Part shown: piece by piece, positions 23,347 to 31,948 of the stretch
How the letters are laid out: each line of letters begins with the position of its first letter
Position numbering within the stretch: position 1 is the stretch's first letter
DNA from: Hadesarchaea archaeon
GTDB taxonomy: Archaea; Hadarchaeota; Hadarchaeia; Hadarchaeales; WYZ-LMO6
NCBI GenBank assembly: GCA_029259185.1
Contig: JAPDJF010000035.1
Coordinates: 1 to 37,843, forward strand
DNA: 37,843 nucleotides
Reading direction: 5' to 3'
Translations under genes and position numbers: made by a program
The notes under the pieces: generated by a model
Database searches by the model: none
Seen by the model: the letters and a program-made list of their open reading frames with translations, nothing else
Told to the model about the DNA's origin: nothing

Positions 23347-24722
23347 TCGCTTTTTCCTTCTTTGAACTTTTGGATGGCATCTTGGAAGACTTCAAGGATC
23401 TTCTTTATTCCTTCTCTCAGGGAGAGGATCCTCACGGTTTCCCTGCCCCTCTCACCCATCCTCATGGATGCTTCCGGGTTTTCTAACAACCAAGTCAGTT
23501 TTTCCGTCAACTCACCCACGTTCATGGGCTCGAAGGTGTATCCGTTCGTCCTCTCTATCACTATCTCCGAGGCCCCGGCCCCCCTGCTTACGACTACGGG
23601 CTTCTTGTAGATCCAAGCCTCGCCCACCACGAGTCCGAAGCCCTCTTTTACGGAGGGGAGAACTACCACTTCTGCTCGTTTGTATGCGGCTTTGAGGAGC
23701 CTATCGTGGAGGTAGCCCGTGAATATCACATGATCTTCGAGCTTCAGCTCCCTCACGAGGTTCTCAAGTTGGTATCTCCACATCACACCCTTTGGGAGGG
23801 ACAGCCCTCCCCGGGTGGAGCCTGAGAAGCTTCCATCCCCGATGAGCATCAATTTCAGGTTTTTGAACTTGTGCACGAGAGGAGCTAGCGATTTTATTGC
23901 CGTGTCCTGGCTCTTAACCCTGTCCATCCTCCCCACCACCAGAATGATCCTGTCTCCCTCCTTTATCCCGAACCTTGAGCAGAATTCTTCCACATCCGAA
24001 CTCTTTGGTTCAGTCCACTTCTCCTCGTCTATGTATGGGTATATCTGATAGGCCCTTCCATGATATCCGGCTCTGATCAATCCCTCTAAATCTCTCCTGC
24101 AACTGACGATCACCGCGTCAAACGATTCGAGGCATCGTATCATGAAATTTCTGATGTATGGGTCTATGGTGTCGAACTGGAGAGGAATGTGCCATCTGAA
24201 CACCGTGGGCGCCGCTAGTCCTATCATGCTTCCTATCTGAAGTTGCTGGAAATCGTGGATGTAAAAGAGGTCGATAGGTGCTAGCTCAAACATCTTGGTA
24301 GCACATGCCCAGTTATATTTCGCGTAGGCTTCGAACTCCTTCGGTCCCACTTGGCGTTTTTCCAAATCATGGATTTCCTCCCATATCCTCTCCTTCATGT
24401 GAGCGTAAGCAGAGAGTTCCTGAGGTCCTAGGGAAATGTTGTGGATGGAGATCTTCCCGATCGTCATCCGCTCTGGCCCGATTGGATTCAGCGACACCCA
24501 GTGCACCCGTTTGGCTATGTTCTGGCGGAGCATCTTTTTTAACAGCGGGAAGAGGAGCTTGGGAACTCCTCCGGGGGTGAGTTCGTAGTCTTCGCCTTCT
24601 TCGAGCATCTCGAGAGGGACGGGATCGGGTAAATCTCCATACTTCTCCAGTAGCTCAGAGTACTGGAGTTTGAAGCGAATGAGTGGGGTTTGAGAGTTAA
24701 CGCACAGAACCAATTTTTCCAT
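23343..24722 (-). CDS. GT4 glycosyltransferase, possibly for a compatible solute
   Basis: 459 residues. The C-terminal half has the GT4 donor site: ILVVGRMDRVKSQDTAIKSL, MLIGDGS, VIFTGYLHDRLLKAAYKRAE and the E-x7-E type motif in VLPSVKEGFGLVVGEAW. The N-terminal half has FYIHDFQQLQIGS and FRWHIPLQFDT, a histidine-containing acceptor loop reminiscent of TreT (trehalose glycosyltransferring synthase) and of some glucosylglycerate synthases. The position beside otsB-otsA and mscS favours a solute-related role, but a cell-envelope glycan enzyme is possible. It has its own AT-rich promoter (24730-24760) and converges on mscS. Confidence 0.75.
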   Translation of the reverse strand: MEKLVLCVNSQTPLIRFKLQYSELLEKYGDLPDPVPLEMLEEGEDYELTPGGVPKLLFPLLKKMLRQNIAKRVHWVSLNPIGPERMTIGKISIHNISLGPQELSAYAHMKERIWEEIHDLEKRQVGPKEFEAYAKYNWACATKMFELAPIDLFYIHDFQQLQIGSMIGLAAPTVFRWHIPLQFDTIDPYIRNFMIRCLESFDAVIVSCRRDLEGLIRAGYHGRAYQIYPYIDEEKWTEPKSSDVEEFCSRFGIKEGDRIILVVGRMDRVKSQDTAIKSLAPLVHKFKNLKLMLIGDGSFSGSTRGGLSLPKGVMWRYQLENLVRELKLEDHVIFTGYLHDRLLKAAYKRAEVVVLPSVKEGFGLVVGEAWIYKKPVVVSRGAGASEIVIERTNGYTFEPMNVGELTEKLTWLLENPEASMRMGERGRETVRILSLREGIKKILEVFQDAIQKFKEGKSD

Positions 24723-24769
24723 CCATTAAGTTTGAATTCGCGAAATAAAAAATTAATTTGGAACAGAGG

Positions 24770-26848
24770 CTATCTCCGTTTTTTTCTCCACTCGGATTTG
24801 GTCGGACATTTGGGATCCAGACACATCTTGTATGGTCTCATGCCAGGCCGATTCACTTGGATCATAGGAGTTCCGCACTCTTCACAAGTTTTGTTGAGAG
24901 TTATGATCATCCCTGAGTGGGGAAGCGGATACGAGTTCTTGCACCCCTTGCCGAAGTTCGAACATCCCGCGAAACGTTTGTGGGTGCTTCTCGAGACTAC
25001 TATCTTCAGTTCTCCTCCGCACTTCGGGCATTTTCCGAGGATCTTCTGAAGTCGCTTCGTTTTCCTGTAGACCTCGCTCAACTCCCTTCCTATTTTCAAC
25101 TCATTAGCTTTGAATTTTGATAGGATCTTGTTGAGTTCTTTCTTCGCTTTTTCGATCACCTCCTCCTTTTTGACCTTCCCAACTTGGATCGCATCCATCT
25201 TCCTCTCGAATTCGGCGGTCAGTTCTTCGCTCACGATTTCGGGACAATATTTCTGGAGGGTATTGACCACGTGGATTCCGAGCTCGGTAACGGTGATCTG
25301 GTTTCCGAAGATATACCCTCTCTCGTAAAGGTTTTGGAGGATCGGGGCCCTCGTGGCTTTGGTTCCTAGGTTGCGGGCTTCCATCTCTTTCACGATAGAT
25401 GCCGGATTGTAACGTGGTGGAGGTTGAGTCTCCTTCCTTTCGAAGAGAACTTCTTTCACCCTCAGCGTTTGACCCTCCTTAAGAGATGGCAAGATTATTT
25501 CTTCGGTTGCACCGTAGCGTCCGTAGTACGCGAGCCATCCTTCTTCCAGCACCCGTCTTCCTCTGAGATAAAAAGGTTCCTTCCCAACCTCGACCCTGAC
25601 ACGAAGACTCTCCACCAGAGCTGGGCGACCAAACACCGAGAAGAATCGTCGGACTATGAGGTCATACAGCCTCTGCTGGGGTCCGGTGAGTTTCCCGGGG
25701 TTTTCTCCCGTTGGGTATATGGCTGGGTGAGCAGGGTCGGTCTTTTTGCCCTCGTTAGGTTTCGGCTCTCGTGTGGAGAGGATTTCGTTGGATATCTCCC
25801 TATACGACTTTGAGATTTCCCCGAGTTGTTTTAGAATCTTCACGTAATCGATGGTCGGGGGAAGCTTCTGTGAACTGGTCCGAGGGTAGCTTATCAGGGC
25901 CGCTTGGTAAAGGGCTTGGGCTATTTGCTGGGTACGCATGGGAGTGTACCCAAAGCATCGGTATGCTTCCGATTGCAGACCTCCTAAGTCAAACGGGACG
26001 GGTGGCGGGCGTCTGTACTGGCGGATTTGGATCTCCCTGATTTCCGCAATCTCACTTTCGCATGCAGCCTTTGCCCTCTTCGCTTCCCCTTCGTCGAAGA
26101 AGCGCTGCTTTGCGTGTTCTGCCAAGATCTCCTTTCCCTCCACGTCTAAGAGAAGATTCAAGACCCAGAACGGCTTTGGCTTGAAACGCTTGATCTCGAG
26201 TTCTCTCTCCGTCAAGATCTTGAGGGTGGGGGTCTGCACACGTCCAGCGGAGAGTTTCGCGAACCTCTCGCTCGCTGCTTGTACGGAAGAGCTCAGAGCC
26301 TTGCTCACGTTCACCCCCCAATACCAGTCGAGAGTATGCCTCGCTATCCCAGCTTCTATGAGTTCGAAATCTAGGGTGGGCATGATCTCTTCATACGCTT
26401 TGCGTATGTCTTCAGCTGTTAGAGTGGAGAACTTCATGCGTTTGGCTTTCTTCAGGGAGTCCTCTCCGCACAGGTACTTCAAGATGCTCCATCCTATAAC
26501 GCTCCCCTCGATGTCGAAGTCCGTTGCTACTATGTAGTCGTCGCTTTCCCTTGCCAACTCCCTTATAGTTTCAACGAACACCCTGCTTTTTGCAGCCTTC
26601 TTGTCCACGGAATACGTAGGGACCCAGTCTACATCGTACACGGGGTAATCACGCATAGGTTTCACGTTTTTAAGCGTGAAGAGGTGTCCGAGGGCCGGAA
26701 CCACCACCATTTTTCTCCCATCCAGTTCCAACTCATAGTAGGGAACGTCATTGAGTTCCTGTCTCACAGCCCTCTTTCCACCTAAAGCGATCGCTATCTT
26801 AGACGCAGCCGTAGGCTTTTCGCACACGATGAGGGTTTTGTTCTTCAT
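24770..26848 (-). CDS. topA: Archaeal DNA topoisomerase I (type IA)
   Basis: About 692 residues. The Toprim domain starts KTLIVCEKPTAASKIA (catalytic Glu) and has the DFDIEG acidic triad. The active-site tyrosine is in ALISYPRTSSQ. SAGRVQTPTLK and RNLGTKATRAPI follow. At the C-terminus are zinc-binding elements CPKCGG, C-x6-C and CEECG with a final CxxxxC, ending in a basic tail. It relaxes negative supercoils; no reverse-gyrase helicase part is attached. I chose the ATG at 26848 because GGTGGT lies just upstream; an in-frame GTG at 26857 would overlap the stem of the hairpin at 26857-26898. Confidence 0.94.
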   Translation of the reverse strand: MKNKTLIVCEKPTAASKIAIALGGKRAVRQELNDVPYYELELDGRKMVVVPALGHLFTLKNVKPMRDYPVYDVDWVPTYSVDKKAAKSRVFVETIRELARESDDYIVATDFDIEGSVIGWSILKYLCGEDSLKKAKRMKFSTLTAEDIRKAYEEIMPTLDFELIEAGIARHTLDWYWGVNVSKALSSSVQAASERFAKLSAGRVQTPTLKILTERELEIKRFKPKPFWVLNLLLDVEGKEILAEHAKQRFFDEGEAKRAKAACESEIAEIREIQIRQYRRPPPVPFDLGGLQSEAYRCFGYTPMRTQQIAQALYQAALISYPRTSSQKLPPTIDYVKILKQLGEISKSYREISNEILSTREPKPNEGKKTDPAHPAIYPTGENPGKLTGPQQRLYDLIVRRFFSVFGRPALVESLRVRVEVGKEPFYLRGRRVLEEGWLAYYGRYGATEEIILPSLKEGQTLRVKEVLFERKETQPPPRYNPASIVKEMEARNLGTKATRAPILQNLYERGYIFGNQITVTELGIHVVNTLQKYCPEIVSEELTAEFERKMDAIQVGKVKKEEVIEKAKKELNKILSKFKANELKIGRELSEVYRKTKRLQKILGKCPKCGGELKIVVSRSTHKRFAGCSNFGKGCKNSYPLPHSGMIITLNKTCEECGTPMIQVNRPGMRPYKMCLDPKCPTKSEWRKKRR

Positions 26849-26856
26849 CTCGACCA

Positions 26857-27136
26857 CCGCGAGGAGACCCCGTCCGAAAGGGCGGGGGGGAACTGCGGAG
26901 GATTTTTAGGTGAAAATGCGCGTGCGATCTCTGAAAGGCAATCCCGCGGGGAGCGGCTCGGATGTGGGCCGGATGTCCGGAAGCCCGAATAGGGCTCCGG
27001 ACCGAAGCGGGCGGAGGAGTCGAGCAGGCTCGCTCTGGACGCGCCGCCGTCAACCGGCCTCGTGCGGGTCTGAGTGCGATGAGTTTCGAGCACCATGATC
27101 ACCTGCAAGTCCATTCCTTTAGGGAGGGGTAGTTGA
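26857..27136 (+). mobile_element. IS605-type remnant (PATE-like): left-end hairpin, tnpB tail/guide-RNA region, right-end hairpin
   Basis: At the left, a hairpin (26857-26898) with an outer stem CCGC/GCGG and an inner stem CCCCGTCC-GAAA-GGGCGGGG. It is the same 8-bp inner stem as at 37741-37760, where it precedes a tnpB start. An AT-rich stretch and about 190 bases of clearly GC-rich sequence follow, with a strong internal hairpin (GTCCGG...CCGGAC, around 26974-27001). One frame stays open from about 26940 to the TAG at 27130-27132, giving a tnpB-like tail ending HSFREG. At the right is a decayed right-end hairpin with TAGTTGAC (27106-27136). The core nuclease is missing, so this is an internal-deletion derivative that may still encode a guide-RNA-like transcript. 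It fills the 340-base gap between topA and the tRNA thiolase gene. Confidence 0.6.
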
Positions 27137-27189
27137 CTACCTCCATACCGTCAAGCAAATTTTTGGCTCTTCTGCCGAATATAGATTTG

Positions 27190-28062
27190 ATGAAATGTTC
27201 TAGGTGTTCTAGATGGGCGGTAGCGGAGGTAGGATGGAAGGGGAGAGCGTATTGTTCAGATCATTACCGGGAATACTTCTTGGGGCAAGTTCGGAAGGTC
27301 ATGGATAAGTTTAGGGTGGGGGGAAAGGTGTGTGTTGCCGTCTCAGGGGGGAAGGACTCTGCCGCTTGTTTAGAGGCTCTTACCCATTTCAGGGGCATCG
27401 AATTAGAGGCGTTTTTCTTAGACCTTGGTATCCCTAGGTTTTCGAGGGGGAGCTTGAAGAAAGTCTCCGAGCTTTGTGAAGAATTGGGGGTGGATCTCAC
27501 AGTGGTTTCCCTCAAGGAAAGGTGGGGAAAGTCGATCCCCGAGATATTGAAGGAGCGGAAGGGGAAAGCGTGTAGCCTCTGCGGGACGGTGAAGAGGTAC
27601 GTGATGAACGCGTATTCTTACGAGGGACGATTCGACTTTCTGGCTACCGGGCATACGCTCTCCGACGTTGTTTCGTCAACTCTCAACAACCTAGCTAATG
27701 TGTACGTGCAGGCGTTTAGGGGGGTGGGCCCGTTTTTGGAGGCCAAAGAGGAGTTCAAACTCAGCCGAAAGATCAAACCCCTGTACTACCTCACCGATGA
27801 GGAGTGCAAGCTGTACTCCGAGCTTTTAGAGCTTCCATTCTATACGGGGAAGTGTCCGTATGTTTCGGACGCTCCGACGAAGCGGATCAAGGCTTGGCTT
27901 AACAGACTGGAGCGGGACCAACCCGGTGTGCTCAGAAACTTTGCAAAATCTTTCACCCTTCTAGAATCCTCGATGGAGAATAGGGGGGAGATCTTGAAAT
28001 GCAAGAGGTGTGGGTACGCAACGACTACGAGGATTTGCAAATTCTGCAGGCTGATGAACTAG
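27190..28062 (+). CDS. ttuA: TtuA/NcsA-family tRNA 2-thiouridine synthetase
   Basis: About 290 residues from ATG 27190. An N-terminal zinc motif (KCSRCSRW, later YCSDHY) leads to the PP-loop VAVSGGKDSAACL. A cysteine in ACSLCGTVKRY and another in GKCPYVSDAP are positioned like the ligands of the catalytic 4Fe-4S cluster. The C-terminal zinc ribbon is CKRCGY and CKFC. The family thiolates uridine in tRNA (position 54 in thermophile TtuA, position 34 in NcsA/Ctu1); the choice cannot be made from sequence alone. An upstream in-frame TTG at 27133 would start inside the mobile-element end, so I prefer the ATG, which begins exactly at the zinc motif. It overlaps the cobalamin gene by four bases in convergent orientation. 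Confidence 0.88.
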   Translation: MKCSRCSRWAVAEVGWKGRAYCSDHYREYFLGQVRKVMDKFRVGGKVCVAVSGGKDSAACLEALTHFRGIELEAFFLDLGIPRFSRGSLKKVSELCEELGVDLTVVSLKERWGKSIPEILKERKGKACSLCGTVKRYVMNAYSYEGRFDFLATGHTLSDVVSSTLNNLANVYVQAFRGVGPFLEAKEEFKLSRKIKPLYYLTDEECKLYSELLELPFYTGKCPYVSDAPTKRIKAWLNRLERDQPGVLRNFAKSFTLLESSMENRGEILKCKRCGYATTTRICKFCRLMN

Positions 28063-28571
28063 TACTGGATTCCCTCGGTGGTGACAGCCTCTTTGGGGCT
28101 TTTCACCGGGAGAATCATGCTGACGAAATCTGCTCTCTCGATCAGTCTCTTCTTCGCGAACCTTCCCGTGAGGATCACGTTAGTTTTCTCCGGTAACCTT
28201 TCGATGAGTTCCAAGACATCTTCCACCCTTATAAGCTTGCAGTGAATGGCTAGGTTCACCTCGTCTAGGATGAGGAGATGAGGCTTTTTTTCCTCCGCGA
28301 TCTTTTTAGCGAATTCGATGGCCTTCTTACACAGCCTCTTGTCCCTCTCGTCGAGATTTTCGAATCCTTTCCATCCCCTTCTTCCGAACTGGTAGATCTC
28401 GTATTGGGGACCTAACTTCTTCTTTATTTTATACTCCCCAGTTTTTTTCCACCATTTGAGAAACTGGATTATTACTACTTTGTGTCCGTGCCCGATGGAT
28501 CTGAGAGCGAGTCCTAGAGCACTTGATGTCTTCCCAGCTCCGGTTCCGGTATAGATGTACACGTGCCCCAT
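28059..28571 (-). CDS. cobO: Cob(I)alamin adenosyltransferase, CobA/CobO/BtuR type
   Basis: About 170 residues from ATG 28571, which follows the nrdJ stop by one base; a longer frame would overlap nrdJ. The P-loop TGTGAGKTSSALGLALRSIG deviates from the usual GNGKGKT but keeps GKT. Further on are VVIIQFLKWW, YQFGRRGW, HLLILDEVNLAIHCKLI with the Walker B Asp-Glu, and ILTGRFAKKRLIERAD. It transfers adenosyl from ATP to cob(I)alamin to give adenosylcobalamin. The cofactor is exactly what the adjacent class II ribonucleotide reductase needs, so the pair is a functional unit. Confidence 0.88.
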   Translation of the reverse strand: MGHVYIYTGTGAGKTSSALGLALRSIGHGHKVVIIQFLKWWKKTGEYKIKKKLGPQYEIYQFGRRGWKGFENLDERDKRLCKKAIEFAKKIAEEKKPHLLILDEVNLAIHCKLIRVEDVLELIERLPEKTNVILTGRFAKKRLIERADFVSMILPVKSPKEAVTTEGIQY

Positions 28572-28572
28572 A

Positions 28573-30642
28573 TCAAAACGCACATGTGGGGGTGGGACAC
28601 CCACCCGAGTATTCGGGACCGGCCACGAGGTGCTTGGGCCTGCTTACGTAGAGTACCTGTTGTTCTTTGCTTCCGTACCGATACACCGTCACACCCTTAC
28701 ACTTCAACTTGTACGCTAACTCGAAAACTTTCCACACTTCTCTTTTCCTTGAGTTTTCAGGGAGGTTGACCGTTTTGCTCACACTGTTGTCTACATGTTT
28801 CTGGAATGCTGCCTGCATCCGTACATGCCACTCTGGCTTTATGTCGAATGCTGTTCGAAAGATTTTTCTCACCTCTCTCGGAACATCCTTCAATCCTTGC
28901 ACGCTTCCACGATTTTTGGCTATTTTTTCAAGCAAACCGATGCTGTAAAAACCCTTGCCCTTAGCGAGGTGTTCGAACACGGGGTTCACCTCGAACAGCC
29001 TGGTTCCCTCTAGGACGTTTCTCATGAATGAGACGGCGAATATCGGCTCTATCCCACTCGAGCACCCAGCTATAATGCTTATGCTACCCGTTGGCGCTAT
29101 GGTGGTGATGGTGGCATTCCTCATCGCGCCGTATTTTCCCCTCCAGATGCTCTCCTCGAAGTTCGGGAACGATCCCCTCCTCTCGCCGAGTTCGGCCGAG
29201 ACCCTTCTGCCAGTTTCGGTTATGAACTTCATGAGCTTTTCGGCGATCGAGATAGCCTCTTTCGTGTCGTAGGGAATTCCGAGTTTTATCAACAGATCTG
29301 CGAATCCCATCACACCCAACCCGATCTTCCGATTAGCTTTCGTCATCTCTTCTATCTCCGGTAGAGGGAACTTGTTAACTTCTATGACGTTGTCTAGAAA
29401 GCGAACTGAGATCTCCACAACCCGATGGAGTTTTTCCCAGTCCACCTCCTCCCCCCTTACCATCTTCGAGAGGTTGATGCTTCCCAGATTGCATGACTCG
29501 TGAGGGAGGAGCGGCTGCTCACCGCAGGGATTGGTCGCCTCTATCCTGCCCACCCCGGGGGTTGGGTTATGGCGGTTGATCTCGTCTATGAATATTATTC
29601 CAGGGTCTCCGCTTCTCCAGGCATTCTCCACGATGAGTTCCCAGATCTTTTTCGCCGCAACTTCTCGCACGGGCTTCCCAGTTCTGGGGTTGATGAGCCT
29701 GTATTCTTCGTCCCTCTTGAGCTTCTCCATGAAATCGTCGGTTATAGCCACGGAGATGTTGAAGTTGCTCAGTACCCCTTTCCTCGATTTCGCTGTTATG
29801 AACTCCTCGATGTCTGGATGGTCTACTCTTAAGATCCCCATCATCGCTCCCCTCCGTTTCCCCCCTGCTTTTATTATCTCCGTAGCGATATCGAACACAC
29901 GCATGAATGAAACGGGACCCGAGGCCACACCCTTGGTTGACTTCACGGTATCTCCCCGAGGTCTGAGTTTAGAGAAATCGAAGCCGACCCCCCCTCCAGT
30001 TTTTTCGATGAGGGCCATATTCTTCACGGCCTCAAATATGCTTTCCAACGAGTCCTCCACTGGCAACACGAAGCAGGCGGAGAGTTGTCCGAGTGGGGCC
30101 CCTGCATTGAAGAGGGTTGGAGAATTTGGGAGGAATTCAAGCCTGCTCATGACTCCGTAGAAATCTCGCTCCGCTCTCGTGGGATTTTCATCGACTTTCG
30201 ATACGGTTCTCGCGACCCTCCTCAGCATTTGGGCAGGGGTTTCGACGATTTCATTCCTCTCGTTTCTGAGGAGGTATCTCTTTCGCAAGACTGTTAAGGC
30301 GTTAACGGAAAGCTTCGGTTCCTCGATTCCCAGTTCCTTCCTCAGTTCTCGTATTTCAGCCTTCTTTTCTCTGTATTCCAAGTATTCTTTGGCGATCTCC
30401 TCGTAGCCCCGCTTCTGAAGAGTTTTTATGACGATATCTTGGATGTCCTCAACGGAAGGTATTCTCTCAACGAATTCCTTTTCGAGGGTTTGGAAAACTT
30501 CGTGCGAGATTTTCTTAGCGAGCTTTTCATCTCCCTCCCCCACTGCCACCATGGCTTTGTGGATGGCGTTCGTGATCCTCCTCAGGTCGAATTTTACTAT
30601 CTTTCCGTCCCTTTTCCGCACCTTGGATATCCGCATGGTCAT
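28573..30642 (-). CDS. nrdJ: Adenosylcobalamin-dependent (class II) ribonucleotide reductase
   Basis: 689 residues. An N-terminal ATP-cone (residues about 5-95: RKRDGKIVKFDLRRITNAI) gives allosteric control. The core has FLPNSPTLFNAGAPLGQLSACF with the first redox cysteine, KTGGGVGFDFSKLRP, the NPCGEQPLLPHESCNLGSIN finger loop and APTGSISIIAG. The C-terminus ends in a CPTPTC redox pair that would be re-reduced by thioredoxin. No intein and no separate small subunit is present, consistent with class II. It makes deoxyribonucleotides without oxygen. The adenosyltransferase gene follows one base after the stop codon. The start is ATG 30642, with ATG 30636 also possible. Confidence 0.95.
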   Translation of the reverse strand: MTMRISKVRKRDGKIVKFDLRRITNAIHKAMVAVGEGDEKLAKKISHEVFQTLEKEFVERIPSVEDIQDIVIKTLQKRGYEEIAKEYLEYREKKAEIRELRKELGIEEPKLSVNALTVLRKRYLLRNERNEIVETPAQMLRRVARTVSKVDENPTRAERDFYGVMSRLEFLPNSPTLFNAGAPLGQLSACFVLPVEDSLESIFEAVKNMALIEKTGGGVGFDFSKLRPRGDTVKSTKGVASGPVSFMRVFDIATEIIKAGGKRRGAMMGILRVDHPDIEEFITAKSRKGVLSNFNISVAITDDFMEKLKRDEEYRLINPRTGKPVREVAAKKIWELIVENAWRSGDPGIIFIDEINRHNPTPGVGRIEATNPCGEQPLLPHESCNLGSINLSKMVRGEEVDWEKLHRVVEISVRFLDNVIEVNKFPLPEIEEMTKANRKIGLGVMGFADLLIKLGIPYDTKEAISIAEKLMKFITETGRRVSAELGERRGSFPNFEESIWRGKYGAMRNATITTIAPTGSISIIAGCSSGIEPIFAVSFMRNVLEGTRLFEVNPVFEHLAKGKGFYSIGLLEKIAKNRGSVQGLKDVPREVRKIFRTAFDIKPEWHVRMQAAFQKHVDNSVSKTVNLPENSRKREVWKVFELAYKLKCKGVTVYRYGSKEQQVLYVSRPKHLVAGPEYSGGCPTPTCAF

Positions 30643-30731
30643 ATTCTTCTTCTCAAGAGAAAATAAACCGATTCACTAGGCGGTGAATTAAGGTTTTATT
30701 GAATTGAGGAAAAGAGAATTGGAGAGATGGT

Positions 30732-31916
30732 ATGGCTTGGGATCTGGGCATCGAAAGCTTGCTTGTGTGGCTATTGATATTTTTCATCTTCGGCATCCTG
30801 TGGAGCTACTTCACCCCTCAGCTCCTTTCACTCCAGTCGAACTTGATAGTCGGTAGAGTGCGCAAGTCACTCCGGGAGCTAGAGAATTGGGCGAGAGAGA
30901 CCCGCAGGATAGCACTGAGTTCACTCCTAAAACATGGTCGCACCAAGCGGGATATAGAGGAAGAACTCAACAACTTCCTGGAATTCTTCGCGATTGGGCC
31001 GGTCTCCGATGATCCGGTTGGGGTGTTGGGCAGACTCGATCACATTTTGGACGTGCGGAAGAAGAGATTCGAAGATGCTGTGGCGACTTTCGCGCCTAAG
31101 GCAGACCCTGAGACAGCAGCCACATTGGAGATGGTGATAGAGGGAGCGATCGCCAGTAACTTCCTCTACAGGGTGGTGAGACACTTTACCCTCCTAGCCG
31201 AGAAGACGAAGAGTTACCAGCTCATCATGGCTATCCAGATGTACATGCCGATATTCAGGGAATACGCCAAAGCGTACCGGGATGCGACGAGAACGTTTTC
31301 TCAGAACCAACCGATAGGTGACGGTGTGGGGTCTCTCGTGGCTGCTAAGCTGATGGGGGGAAGTAAACCGAGGGAGCTGGTGAAGGACACGGTGTTAGCC
31401 GAGACGGAGTTCGAAAAACGTAAATTACTGATCGTGAAGGCCAAGGGTCCGGGTGGGAGGGTCGGAAAACCCGGGGAACTGATAAACATGTTGGCCAAGA
31501 AGAGGCGCATCGACAGGATCATAATGATCGATGCGGCCTTGAAATTGGAGGGAGAACGTAGTGGGCACGTGATCGAGGGTGTGGGAGCGGCGATAGGTGG
31601 CCCACCCACCGAGAAATACAAGATCGAGCAAGTGGCGGTGAAGCACAAGATTCCCTTGGATGCGATCATCGTGAAAGAATCTTTCAGAGAGGCTATTACC
31701 CAAATGAATACCCGATTGGCAAGGGCAGCTGATATCGCACTAGAGCGGGTTAAGAAGGCTATAAGGGAAAGGACGAACCCTGGTGACTGTGTGGTGGTGG
31801 CTGGAATAGGAAACACGCTCGGGATCGGCCAAGGGGTGGGGGAGCTACCGAATAAATTCCCTCAGCCCAGCGAGGAAGGAGAAATAGAGTCGGATAAGCT
31901 ATTTATCCCCGTGTAG
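30732..31916 (+). CDS. DUF1512-family archaeal membrane protein
   Basis: 394 residues. One transmembrane helix near the N-terminus (SLLVWLLIFFIFGILW), then a long helical cytosolic region with RVRKSLRELENWARETRR. The second half is an alpha/beta domain with KAKGPGGRVGKPGELI, IIMIDAALKLEGERSG, GVGAAIGGPPTEKYKIE and CVVVAGIGNTLGIGQG. I recognise this as the archaeal DUF1512 family; its function is unknown. The glycine-rich strands and IDAALK block look like a ligand or catalytic site. GGAGAG six bases upstream supports the ATG at 30732. aEF-2 follows after 32 bases, so co-transcription is possible. Confidence 0.8.
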   Translation: MAWDLGIESLLVWLLIFFIFGILWSYFTPQLLSLQSNLIVGRVRKSLRELENWARETRRIALSSLLKHGRTKRDIEEELNNFLEFFAIGPVSDDPVGVLGRLDHILDVRKKRFEDAVATFAPKADPETAATLEMVIEGAIASNFLYRVVRHFTLLAEKTKSYQLIMAIQMYMPIFREYAKAYRDATRTFSQNQPIGDGVGSLVAAKLMGGSKPRELVKDTVLAETEFEKRKLLIVKAKGPGGRVGKPGELINMLAKKRRIDRIIMIDAALKLEGERSGHVIEGVGAAIGGPPTEKYKIEQVAVKHKIPLDAIIVKESFREAITQMNTRLARAADIALERVKKAIRERTNPGDCVVVAGIGNTLGIGQGVGELPNKFPQPSEEGEIESDKLFIPV

Positions 31917-31948
31917 CTTTAGAGTTTTCTACAAAAAAGGGATTTCGA

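Noticed and set aside
26940-27060. Possible SRP or RNase P RNA because of high GC and strong stems
   Set aside because: None of the conserved loop sequences of those RNAs is visible, and the length between transposon ends is too short.
26910-27098. 62-codon open frame between topA and the tRNA thiolase
   Set aside because: It lies in the GC-rich remnant between two transposon-end hairpins; composition is Arg/Ser/Gly-rich and another frame better matches a tnpB tail, so it is not called as a gene.
27070-27105. CTGA and GCGATGA boxes resembling a C/D-box small RNA
   Set aside because: The boxes are adjacent and lack the outer C and D pair at proper spacing; the region is better explained as a TnpB-element 3' end.
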